NCBI RefSeq assembly: GCF_963169125.1
Contig: NC_084799.1
Location: 65,828,643 to 65,892,642 of the forward strand
Source: Humulus lupulus
Lineage: Eukaryota; Streptophyta; Magnoliopsida; Rosales; Cannabaceae
Length of the DNA stretch: 64,000 bases
Direction: 5' to 3'
A program made the translations under genes and the position numbers. The notes under the pieces were generated by a model. That model worked only from the letters and a program-made list of their open reading frames with translations. It was not told the origin of the DNA and made no database searches. Shown one piece after another: positions 36,875 through 47,893 of this stretch (position 1 is the first letter of the stretch; each line of letters begins with the position of its first letter).

Positions 36875-37623
36875 TGTTGACGCCGTTTTTCGTTAACTTA
36901 AAAGGAAAGAAATTAAACACAAATATATCAGAGGAAATAAAATAAGAAGATGAAAACAGGATCTTTTTACGTGGTTCAGCAGTTAATTCTGCCTAGTCCA
37001 CGAGTTTGTGTTATTAACCTTTGGGAGTCTTCTAAAAACTTTCAAAGAATAGTTGCCCAGTGTTTTCTCTCAAGATCTCAAAACTTCGGTCCTTTACAAA
37101 TGGAGTTTCCTTCTCTATTTATAGAGAAGGTTTCAGAATTCATTCCCATATATTTTGCGAAGATATTCTGTAATTCAAATGATATAATGCCACTTAATGC
37201 ATTATTTGCCACATACACGGTAACATCCCATAAAACGTGGGATTGGTTAACAAATTACACAATATCCCTTAACACATAGGGATTCTATAACAATAAATAC
37301 ATTCACATGTAACCGACTAGCTCAGATACTGAGTCCATTACACCTTCGAGACTATTTTTCTATTACGAGCTCGAACCATCTTGTCTGAGGGCAAGAGATG
37401 CATCAGGAAATATATACAAGTGTTGAACCCTTGCTATTGCGAGCTTACCTCACAAGCTCGGAGAATCTTCGAGGCACACACTACTCGAGCTCATGAGGTC
37501 GTCATTTACAGCAAAATTGTCTAACTGAAGGATCATATGAAGATTGTGCTTATTTCGAGCTTACACCTAACGAGCCTAGATTTCGGGATCATAATTCCTC
37601 AATCTCGAAATCTAGGTGTAACA
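36875..37623 (-). repeat. 3' LTR of Tat element A
   Basis: 749 bp, TGTTGACGCC to GGTGTAACA. Minus-strand TATA inside the palindromic block at 37109-37130. A hairpin-forming inverted repeat occupies the last 65 bp (37559-37621). Confidence 0.95.
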
Positions 37624-37640
37624 TTTTGCCCCCTCAAAAG
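37624..37640 (-). other. Polypurine tract of element A
   Basis: Plus-strand ttttgccccctcaaaag is, on the minus strand, CTTTTGAGGGGGCAAAA directly before the 3' LTR: the primer site for second-strand synthesis. It confirms minus orientation. Confidence 0.85.
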
Positions 37641-37886
37641 TATCAGTTCGAATCCTATGAGAAGGAAACTTTTGAACTACCCTCCTTGGAAACTGTACCG
37701 TCTAATGTACTCAAGAGTGGACATGTGTCAGCCAAGGGTTGCTTAACTAGAGCACTTGAGTGCTTTTGTACAATGCCCACGCCTATTCATCTGCCGCCAT
37801 TGTCACGTCTGTGCCCATTCGTTCGATCAAATATCGAGTTCGGCCAACGGTCCAGATCAGTTCATCATTTGACATTCTTTATGGTT

Positions 37887-38686
37887 TATAAATATGCCCA
37901 TACCATCTTCTTCCCCTCACTTTCATATTTTAAACTTTCAGAGAAAAAAGAAAAAAACCAGAACCCAAACTTTGTTCTGTTCTTGCATGTTTTCCAAATC
38001 GAGAAAGCAAAACAACTTTGGCTTGTTCGACTCCGTGAGATCATTCTTGCAACCACTCCTCCAGTCGTCAATATCTCTGTATCTGCAAGCCACTGTGTGT
38101 AAGTTCTTGTTCTTGATCCCATGTGTTTATATATATTTTTCATTTTTACATTTCTGTGTCCTTGTTGCACCGTGAGCATATTTCCTAGTTTTGTACTAGG
38201 ATATTTGTAGCAATTAGTAATTTCAACCACATAGTTTAACTAATACTACACAATCTTTGGGTTCAAAAAATTTCTGAGATCATGGGTTTCAAACCCAGAT
38301 TTAGTGTAGAGGATGCGAATGTAGCTTTTTTTATTGTTATTTCTTGCTTACATGTAATGTACCGTGTAGACCAAGAAATGGGGTACTGACTTAGGGTTTT
38401 AAATTGCACATTTTCCAAAATTATCACCTTTCTGAGTAACCGTCAATTTTTTCCCTGAAAATCCGGGATTCATGAAATGAACTCACTTTCCCTTCTCTGC
38501 GTCAAATACACGCTCGAGGCCCGAGCCTTATAATGGCTCGGGGGTCCCTTCGAATTTATCCCGTTCCTTCGAGATTTCGATCTCGACCGAGCTTATTCCG
38601 CGATTTCGAGCCTTCGAGCTTGCATCACCTAGAATTTATTCTTTATTCCTTGTGTGCCTGGCCCTCACCCTTTTCTTTCTTGCTAG
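37887..38686 (+). promoter_or_regulatory. Promoter, leader exon and first intron of the antisense gene in element A
   Basis: TATAAATA at 37887-37894. The leader has a donor TGT/GTAAGT at 38099 and an acceptor CTTGCTAG ending at 38686, with the ATG next. The intron is 588 bp. The leader frame at 37626-38102 and its counterpart in element D (minus strand 978-523) look alike because the DNA is homologous; no protein domain is seen in them. Confidence 0.68.
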
Positions 38687-41480
38687 ATGTCGCAGAATCT
38701 TGAAAAACGGTGGGGGTCAGTGCTCGTAACTCCCTATTATTTGACAACTCCAAGCCCTGAATCACCCTTCACCCAAAATCAGTGGCTAATTCGTGAGCAT
38801 AAAGTGAGGTGTGAACAAGAAGATATTCGAGCTCACTTCTGACGTCAAATCGACGAGGTTGAGGAGAGGAAAAGGAAAAAAACTTTGGGTCGCTATCTAT
38901 CCAGACCCAGACTCCGAGCTTAGACCGATCCTTCTTGAACCTACACTCAAAGTAACCGTTGCCTTCAAGCCTGGTGACCTTGTATTCTTGCTGATGGAGG
39001 AGTCATCAAATCGTCCGTCCACCTCGCAGCCAACTGCCATTCCTTCCTCAAGGGAGGAATTTTTCGAGGCCGAGCATTACTGGAGCTCGATTTCTTCGCT
39101 AGGGAAAATCTCTGACATCTTGGCCCTTCACGGTCTTGGACTATTTGGCTCGCTGAGATGTCGAGCTCCCACCTCCAATGAGTGAAGCTGTTACGCCCCG
39201 GGGGATGGTCGTCCTAACAATAAACTGAAGCTCGCGGCCTGGAGTCGCGAGCATATGAAGGCAGGGGCTCTACTGCCCTTGAAGTCATTTTTTAAGGACT
39301 TTCTGGATTTTGTTGGGCTCACGCCCTTCCAACTCCAGACCAATTCATACAGGGTCTTGTCAGCCCTAAGGTCGTTGTACCACGAACTAAAGTGGGAAGG
39401 ACCTTCACCAAGGGAGATCCTGTATCTCTTTTGCCTGAAAAGCAACCCCTTCCGAGCTCGGGGAGGAGATGGCTTCTATTAATTGTCGAGCTATCCCAAG
39501 GAGAAGAAGATCTTTGAGGACATGCCCAACCATCCCCCCAACTTCAAGCTTGCCTTCTTTTAGACAGACAGCCTGGCTCCCTCAAAATTTTATTCGTTCA
39601 GACGAATTCGTATGTATATGACCCCCTTTTCTTTCATGCTCGATTAACGCTTAGGCTCAGACTAATTGTAATGTATTCGATTCTTCAGCAAATTATCATC
39701 CTCCTACCCCTACAGACTCAATGAAGGAGCACAAGGAAGTTCTGCTCCAGTTGCCTTATGGTAGGTGCTCCCTGTCTTATCTTCTTCATGAAGATAAGCT
39801 TCGAGCCTGCGGCCTTCTGGAGCAGGGCTAGTCGACGGACGACATCGCCTATCAGAAGTACACCATGTATTAGCATGTACCACTCCCTAATGACAAACTT
39901 CCTTTGAGGCAGAGGTCAATGAGCTCGAGGGCTCAATCCCCAGCCCCCCATCACCGGAGTCCGTGCTCGGGGAATGATGCCAACGACGAGGCATCGAGCT
40001 CGAGTGACAGAGGTAAAGTCATCCTCAGCTCGGTCTTGTGGTCTCCTTCCCTTCTAAAATATAGACCCGACACCCTGATCCTATTCCCAGATTATAGGGA
40101 TAATTTCCATGTATGGTCTTGGGTAGATGATAGGGTCCATAGATTCGATAGCTGGCTGGGGAAATACCAAACAATGTATAGTCTAAATGAAGTTTAGGAT
40201 GGGATAGCCGTTCAATATGGAACAAACTACTATAGGGACCTTTCGAGGTTAACTTCCACGTATAGGGAAGGGACTCCCCCTGCCTCCTCTGAAGATAGGG
40301 GTTACCTGGTCGCCGAGCATGAGCTCGGGGGAGAGTTCCAGTTAGTTTTCTTGTCACTTGTCTATTTGTTTCCATTAACTGTTTGCTCCACATTTACTTT
40401 AGCATTTTAAGCTTGTTTACTAATGTGATTTGACTATGCAGGCAATATGGACTCTGGCCTCGAAACCATGCTCAACAGTCGCTCGGGAGCCAAGCAAAGC
40501 AAGCGCCCGAGAGCGTCACAAAAAGCTGATCGGCCTGCTAAATTCCCCAAAAGGACCGAGGTGACTCCTCCTCCTCCGACCCCTCAAAGCCCAAGCAAAG
40601 TCGTGACCTCCGACTCCCAGATTGGGGTTCCTGCAGAAGCTATTCCTTTGAAGTCTCCTACCATCCAAACCCTTCAAACGACCGCACCAGCTCCGAAGAA
40701 GTCGGTTCCCACTCGGGAACGCCTGTTGTCAATTTTGACTCATTTTGATGAGTACGTCATCGACAGCGCTACGGGGACTCATGGAGCCACTCTTGGCTCG
40801 AATGTCCTATCTCGAGTGGGCCAAAGCTTCAGAAATCTTGGGGCTCCTCAGTGGTAGTTCCTGGTCAACGCTCAGGACTCCAGTGTTCTTTACGACAAGA
40901 GTACCGAGCTCATCTCCTCGGTAATTTTTGTTACTTTGTTATTTTTTTGAGTTTTACTTGGAACATGTTCTAACTTAATTTGTTTGTGTACTAGGCTCTC
41001 GCTGCAGTTGCTCAGCTAAATTACAAGCTAAACAACGAGGTTCATGCGAGCATGTCTTATACTCAGGAGTAGAAGAATCTCCAACTTAAGCTCGCCGACG
41101 AGTTTAAAGCTGCCAAGTCAAAGCTGGAGGTTGAGCTTAAAGAGAGGAACTCAAGGATCACAGAGCTCGAGGAGAAGAGCTCCAAGGTTGAGGAGCTTGA
41201 AAAGCTAAACGTCAAGCTCGAGGAGGAGAAAAAGGCCACCTTCGAGATAATGGAGGGTTAAAAGGCTTGCCTCCTCGAAGAATTTAAGCAAAGGGATGAT
41301 CGAGCTGTGGACATGGACATGTACAGGATCTGGGCCAACAATGCTGATCTCAACACAAGCTTCTTGGGTACCCTGGAGGGCGAGCTCATGGCTAAGTGGC
41401 AAGCTCGGCTGGAGGCGGAGGAAGCTGAGAAGGCTAAGGAGGGGTCGAATGTCGTCAAGGGGGATGCCCCTGCTTCCTAG
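38687..41480 (+). pseudogene. Antisense gene of Tat element A: gypsy-type 'putative transposase' domain plus coiled coil
   Basis: Predicted exons: 38687-39609, 39689-40340, 40442-40920 and 40995-41480, each bounded by GT and AG. Exon 1 starts MSQNLEKRWG and, after a frame slip near 38815-38880, contains AIYPDPDSELRPIL, EEFFEAEHYWSS, HMKAGALLPLKSFFKDF and EGPSPREILYLF, which match the plant family annotated as putative gypsy-type transposon protein. Exon 3 is Pro/Ser-rich with basic patches (KQSKRPRASQK). Exon 4 encodes a Glu/Lys-rich coiled coil (ELKERNSRITELEEKSSKVE...). Several stops (for example a TAG after MSYTQE) show decay. It is convergent to pol. Function unknown; DNA or protein binding is conceivable. 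Confidence 0.78.
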
Positions 41481-42487
41481 AGACTCGATCATGGGCTGCA
41501 TCCCATTAAATTTTTTGTAATAGTTAGAACTTTTTTCCATTTGTATGCTTTCGAGGCGGAAACAATTTACAGCTTGTAAAAGAGCTATTTATTTTGTTTA
41601 TCCAAGCTTACACTTGATATTCTTAATGCTATGCTCGGCTTTTCATTAATATTTTTGCCTTACATTTCTCAGATCGAAATATTTTAAGCAATTTATATTA
41701 AATTTTTGCCTTTTATGTTTGTTTATTCATACAAACATCTGTTGGATTTCAGCTCGAGTTTCGATGCATTCATTCATAGTTTGCTTGATGTATCCATATC
41801 CGATCTCATTTTGTGTCAAGGTCGGATCTTACTTTTACCATGCACTCGAAAGTACTTAAGTGGTATGTAAGATAGGTAGTTTAGTTATATCTTGATTTTT
41901 ATAGTAACTTTTCATCTTCCTTGAGTAGTTCCTTGAGGTTATGAGGTCGAAACTTTTGTTGCAAAATACTCCAGTCTCGATATCGACTTAGCTCGAAGTA
42001 GGTTTATCTTTTTCGCACTTGTGTCGATCAGTTTTAGCTTATTTGTTCTAAACCTATTTAGGTCGTGTTTGGTTTGTAATCCATACACTTATATACTTTT
42101 AATCTAGTTATGTCTAGATCATATTAGCTCATGTATCTGGTTATGTCCAGACACTCATTTCTAAATAATCTGGTTACGTCCAAATTACTTTAGCTCTCGT
42201 GTCTGGTTATGTCCAGACACTCATTTCGAGCATATATTAATAACTTCTATGTCGGGTTAATTATCCAGACATTCTAATGTTATTTATTTTTTCAAACTTA
42301 TGGTATGTATACCACTGATGCCCCCTTAATATCCTATGAGTGTGACCATAGGTTATTAAATTAAGAGAGTTTGCAAAAAATTCAACATATAAGAACAAGA
42401 ATGACTGTTGATCAGAATCAAATATTTTATTAATATAAATTTTGCAAACACAGACATGCTTGGTTACAATGAGACATCACCCCTACA
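41481..42487. other. Spacer between the convergent antisense gene and pol in element A
   Basis: Non-coding. It holds four tandem units of about 34-45 bp (42100-42280) built on a hairpin such as TCTGGTTATGTCCAGA or ATCTAGTTATGTCTAGAT. Both transcription units should end here. Confidence 0.6.
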
Positions 42488-43600
42488 CTATTGATAGTAA
42501 GGTCGTAGATGCTCACCATTCCAAGCTCGTGGTACCAATTCTCCGTTTAATCTCGCCAATATATAGACTCCAGGTCGAATAATTGACTCGATATGGTAAG
42601 GTCCTTCCCAATTAGGTCCAAGTACACCAGCATCCGGGTCCCTTGTAGCTAGGAACACACGCCTTAACACTAAGTCTCCCAATCTGAACTTCCTATCCCG
42701 GACCTTTTTAATAAAATATTGGGTAGCTCGCTGCTGATATCTGCATTTCTCAGTTGAGCTTCATCTTGTCTTTCTTCAATAAGGTCCAGACTTACTTCGA
42801 GCTGGAATTGGTTCGAGGCTTGATCATAAGCATGGCTATGAATTGTGGGTATTTTGACCTTGATTGGTAACATGGCCTCGCACCCATATGCCAGAGAAAA
42901 GGGGGTATGCCCTATTGAAGTGCGAGCTGTGGTTCGATATTCCCACAAAACTTGGGGTAACTCCTTGGGCCATTTTCCCTTAGCTTCTTCTAACCTCTTC
43001 TTCATAGAACTCTTGAGAGTTTTATTTACCGCTTCGACCTGGCCGTTTTCTTGGGGATGGGCAACGGAGGAAAAACTTTTTATTATTCCATTTTTTCACA
43101 AAAATGTGTAAATAATTCGCTGTTGAATTGAGTACCGTTATCTGATACTATTTTCCTTGGCATTTCATATCGGCAGATGATTTTTTTTACCACAAATCCA
43201 GGACTTTTTTTGAGGTAATTGTTGCCAAGGGTTTGGCCTCGGTCCATTTTGTAAAATAATCGACCGCGACCACAACATACTTTACTCCACCTTTGCCGAT
43301 TGGTAATGATCCTATGAGATCGATTCCCCATACCGCAAATGGCCATGGGGAGGTCATCATGCTTAGCTCGAATGGTGGAGCTCGTGGAATTGTAGTGAAT
43401 CACTGGCATTTATCACATTTCTTGACATACTCGAATGCATCTGCTTTGACAGTGGGCCAGAAGTATTCTTGTCTTATAATTTTCTTTGATAGGCTATGCC
43501 CCCCAGTGTGGTCTCCACAAAACCCCTCATGAATTTCTTCTAGGATTTTCTTTGCCTCGGGTGGAGTCACACATTAGAGTAACGACATAGAACATCCTCT
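42488..43600 (-). pseudogene. Integrase of Tat element A
   Basis: The core and C-terminal parts are spread over three frames. The core holds KIVSDNGTQFNSELF, with the second catalytic Asp, near 43130. Downstream WPKELPQVLWEYRTTARTS and HTPFSLAYGCEAMLP (43005-42670) are typical. The C-terminal domain contains GPNWEGPYHIESIIRPGVY and NGEHLRPYY (42682-42488), the GPY/F-type module. Frames are disrupted by indels, for example near 43080 and 42680. Confidence 0.9.
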
Positions 43601-44316
43601 CTGATATAACCTCCCCTCCACAATAGTATATCTCGGGATTTAATACATCAATTTCCGAGCCTTGTTCCGTTCTGCTGGGAGAATGTCGATTTCGAGGTAA
43701 TCAATTATTGGGGTCATCCAGGTTGGTTCAGAGTCAATCATGCATACGTCTTCCCCTTCAGGCTTGCTGATACTGGGAGTCGACAGGTACTCTATTGGTA
43801 CTACGTTTAGCGTGTCGGCTTCATTGGATGTGGCGAGCCTGGCTAAGGCGTCCGCATTTGAGTTTTGTTCTCGAGGAACTTGCTCTATGGCATAGAACTC
43901 GAAATGTTCGAGTGCGGCTTTAGCTTTTTCTAAATACGCAGCCATTCTTATGCCACGAGCCTGATTTCCCCTAGAATCTAGTTAACTACCAACTGTGAGT
44001 CACTGTAGTAGTGTATTGCTTTGGCCTTGAGTTCCTTGGCTATTCGAAGTCCTGCCAATAGAGCTTCGTACTCAGCCTCGTTATTAGATGCTTCGAAGCT
44101 GAACCTTAAGGCGGAGTGAAATCGATTTCATATTGGAGTGATCAATATGATTTCTGCCTCCAATCCATTTTCATTGGAATATCCATCGACATAAAGTTTC
44201 CACAGCTCGCGGGCTAGGGTTGTAACTTCGTCATCAGATACTCTAGCACATTCCACGATGAAGTCTGCCAGAGCCTGCCCCTTTATGGTCGTTCTCGAAT
44301 GATAAGTGATCTCGAA
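43601..44316 (-). pseudogene. Second (archaeal-like) RNase H of Tat element A
   Basis: LYVDGYSNENGLEAEIILI (44210-44150) gives the first catalytic Asp, [19 protein letters not shown] (about 44090-44030) the Glu and SDSQLVVN the next Asp, followed by FEFYAIEQVPREQNSNADAL at 43905-43850. An additional RNase H of this kind after the canonical one is diagnostic for the Tat lineage. It is broken by stops around 43980-44125. Confidence 0.82.
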
Positions 44317-45444
44317 CTATCCGAGTTCAACAGCCCATTTCAATAATCTGTCCAAGGCCTCTGGTTTGGACAAGACTTGTTGCAGTGGTTGGTCAGTCAA
44401 CACATGGATGGGGTGTGCTTGGAAGTAAGGTCGGAGCTTTCGAGATGAGTGGATAAGGCTGAGGGCCAATTTTTCCATTAAAGGGTATCTCGATTCTGCC
44501 CCCAGTAACCTCTTGCTAACATAATACATTGGTTTTTGTACCTTCTTGTCTTCTCGAACAAGCACAACACTGATGTTGTGCTCGGTTGTAGTGAGATATA
44601 AGTATAAGACTTCTCCTGCGATAGGTTTTGACAAGATCAAAGGTTCTGCGAGGTGTTTCTTTAGATCCTGGAACGTGAGTTCGCATTCTTCTATCCATTC
44701 GAATTTTTCACCTCCTCTCAAAAGGTTAAAGAATGGAAGATAGCAGTCTGTAGAATTAGAAACAAACCTACTTAATGTCGCCATCCGTCCAGTTAAACTT
44801 TGGACATCTTTATGCTTTCGAGGTGACAACATGTCAATTAACGCTTGGATCTTGTCAGGATTAACCTCTATTCCTCGCGCATTTACTATGAAGCCCAGAA
44901 AATTCCCCGACGATACTCCAAAAGAGCATTTTTGGGGGTTGAGTTTCATGTTGTACTTTCGTAATACGGCAAAGCATTCTTCGAGGTCGTCTACATGGTT
45001 ATCATTATGTTTAGATTTGACTAACATATCGTCAACATAAACTTCCATGTTATTACCTATCTGCTCGGAGAACATTCTGTTCACGAGTCCTTGGTATGTC
45101 GCTTTAGCATTTTTAAGCCCGAAGAGCATAACATTGTAACAATACAGCCCTTTATCAGTTACAAAGCTCGTATGCTCTTGGTCCGATGCGTGCATGGCGA
45201 TCTGGTTATATCCAGAATAAGCATCTATGAATGACATAAGATCGTGCCCAGCTGTGGCATCTACGAGCTGATCAATCTGAGGTAGAGGAAAGCAATCCTT
45301 TGGGCATGCCTTGTTGAGGTCGAAGTAATCGATGCAAGTGCGCCATGTTCCGTTGGGTTTCAGAAAAAATACTTGATTGGCAATCCAATCAGGATAGAAT
45401 GCATCTCGTATGAGGGAACTGTACATGGGACGCGTCGTCTTCAA
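44317..45444 (-). pseudogene. Reverse transcriptase and first RNase H of Tat element A
   Basis: A 375-codon open frame. RT blocks: YPDWIANQVFFLKPNGTWR, DLNKACPKDCFPLPQIDQL, FIDAYSGYNQIAMH, NVMLFGLKNAKATYQ and the catalytic VYVDDMLVKSK. The first RNase H follows (LYLTTTEHNISVVLVRE...YVSKRLLGAESRYPLMEKLAL). It lacks the usual first catalytic Asp, as is known for Tat elements, in which the second RNase H takes over. The N-terminal part of RT is missing because of the upstream deletion. Confidence 0.93.
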
Positions 45445-45689
45445 TGAAAGTTATGGGTTGAATTTCAACCCTTTGTTGTTTCAGAGCTCTTGGATTGGGT
45501 TCATAGGGAGAACCGTCACTAGTCTTTAACTCATTCACATATCTTTTCTAGGCATTCCTGCCCGATCCTGCGATATGGGGTCCCCCCGAGATGGTTATAA
45601 CATCTTCTCCATCGATCGGAGGGGTCGTTCATCTTCTCGAGCTCGAGAGTTATTGTTCTGGGCTGGCTGGTGGAAGCCTGATTGGGGTT
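45445..45689 (-). pseudogene. Protease remnant of Tat element A
   Basis: Only about 250 bp separates gag from RT. A block resembling GGTPYRRIG...CLEKICE (normally before protease) and ITFIEDDASHV (normally its start) are both present, but the active-site block is not. The retropepsin core and RT N-terminus are therefore deleted. Confidence 0.7.
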
Positions 45690-47821
45690 TCAGTTTTTTA
45701 CATACTGACCAAAATACCCCCTCGAGATCAATCCTTCGATCTCATCCTTTAATTGTCTACACTCATCGGTTGTATGTCTGATATCTCTGTGGAATCTACA
45801 ATATTTGCTAGAATCTCTTTTTGCCTTTTGGTTCCTCATGGGATCAGGTCGTCTGAAAGGAACATGGTTTTCATTAGCCAGGTAGATATTCTCCCGAGAC
45901 TCATTGAGCTCGGTATACACCTTGTATACAGAGAAGTATATTTCCCCTTTCTTCTTCTTTCCCCCATCTGCCTCGGGGTTATTCCCTTCATTTTTCTTTC
46001 TCTTAGAAGGGTTGTCCCCGGGGGTTTTTGAAGTTGTAGGATCCGCTGAGGTCGAGGCAGAGTTTGTGTTTGTTGTTGTAGTTATGGGCTGTGAGGTCAT
46101 ATTCAATGCTGACCTCGCCTCATCTACATTAACAAACCTCTGAGCTCTTCGATTGAACTCGATTAAGGAACTTACAGGCTTTCTTTGCAAATCTTCCCAG
46201 AATGGACTTCCAAGCATTACTCCAGCTTGAATTAAATGGCCACTATTGTTGACATCTTGAGCTCGAGCGACCTCTAAGTTAAACCTTGTGAGGTAACCTT
46301 TTGGTGACTCATTTGGATGTTGTCGGACATTGGTTAAGGCTGAAGCCTCAGGCCTAATGTTGACCATGGCTTTGAATTGTTTCTTGAAATCTCTCGAAAA
46401 TTGATCCCAAGAGGCAATCGAATGTCTTTTGTATTTTTCACACCAGTTTTTTGCTGGTCCCGTGAGAGAGGCTGGAATAGCATACACCTAAGCTCGTAGC
46501 CCACATTGCTGGCGCACATAATCGTGTTGAACGTGCTCAGATGGTTGTACGGATCAGAATTTCCATCAAATGGTGGGACATGAGGGATCCTAAACCCCTG
46601 AGGGAAAGGAGTGTTAGAGATATGCGGGGAAAATGGTTCAAGTTCTTCATCGAACTCTTCATCCCTTTTACGGCTGCGCTCATTCTACAAGAGCCTGAAT
46701 GCTCTCTCCAACTGCTCAATCATCTCTTGGAATGGATCTACAGGAGGCCTGGCTTGGATCGGAGGGAGCTGGTTATTGTTGATTACAACTCCAATTCCCC
46801 ATCTCGGTGCAGGATTGTAAATTGGCTGCTTGTGACCGTTCAGATGATCTCGTAGATCTAGATTCGGAGGATTATCACATCCCTGATTATGGTTTAAATG
46901 CTCCCAAAGATATGGGCTCCATGTTATATATACTCACGGACCTAGGGTAATCCGATCTTTCGCTGACATGGCTCGTTGCATGATTATTACGAGATGGGCT
47001 ACATGTCGGTCTCCTCGTCTCAATTGTTTGAGACCGTGACATCTGGCTCCTTGTAGGATGAGGAGCCCTACACTCTCGAGCAGTTTCTTCATTTCCATGT
47101 CTACGCTCAGCTCTCCTATCCCTATCTTGGTGGGCTGGTTGTGGAACCCTCCGACTTGGAGAGGGGTGCCTTATTGGCGACGGCGGGTGCCTTATTGGAG
47201 AAGGTGGTTGCCTTCCATTATGGGGCCTAGATGGCCCCGAATTCGCCCGATCAGGCTCTGGTACATTTTGCGTGGCACCAGGATTTTGGGTCCGAGCCCC
47301 TGAGGGGTCTCAATTATTCCCTATTCCTGCTTGTGCCTCTGCAGTTGGGCTGGCAGCACCTTCAGCTCGCTTACTTCTCTGGGGTCTTGGTGGAACAGGA
47401 TGCGATGCTGGTGGTGGAGTTTGCTCCGCCCTTCGGTGGCTGCATTCTTACGAGGTCGCCCCCTAGGCCTACGAGGTGGGACTTGAGCATCCTGCGGAGG
47501 CGGAGCTTGGGTATCTTGCGAAGGCAAGGCCTGAGCCCTCTATGCTTCAGCAGTTAGTCTGGCTAGCTCTTCATTGCATTTTGTAGCTTCTGCCAACTGT
47601 TTACGCAGTTGGCGATTCTCGAGTTCCACAATTGGAACATATCTCTCGGGGTTGTAGTACATATCCTCGTCGGCCCTGGGGGCAGGTGGTCCCTAGGAGT
47701 TAGACGAGTCACTCCTCTCATCGGGATCAGAATTCACCATAGGCTGCTTTCCAGGCCGTCGGGGGTATTCATCTTCATCTAGAATTTCCTCCTCAGGTAT
47801 ATTGGGATCATTTGCTACCAT
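45690..47821 (-). pseudogene. Gag of Tat element A
   Basis: The start is the ATG at 47821 (MVANDPNIPEEEILDEDEYP). The N-terminal part is acidic, then Pro/Arg-rich, with stops near 47692 and 47537 and frame changes around 47320 and 46500. The conserved gag domain is in the frame 46487-45690: SLTGPAKNWCEKYKRHSIAS, then FSRDFKKQFKAM and NESPKGYLTRFN. A Cys/His motif (CRFHRDIRHTTDEC) lies at about 45795-45755. Gag would form the particle. Confidence 0.88.
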
Positions 47822-47893
47822 TGCTAATCTGAGAGGCTCTCTGACTAGACAGACTCACGCACTGTTTAATGGCTCTCAATGAAAGATTCAAAC

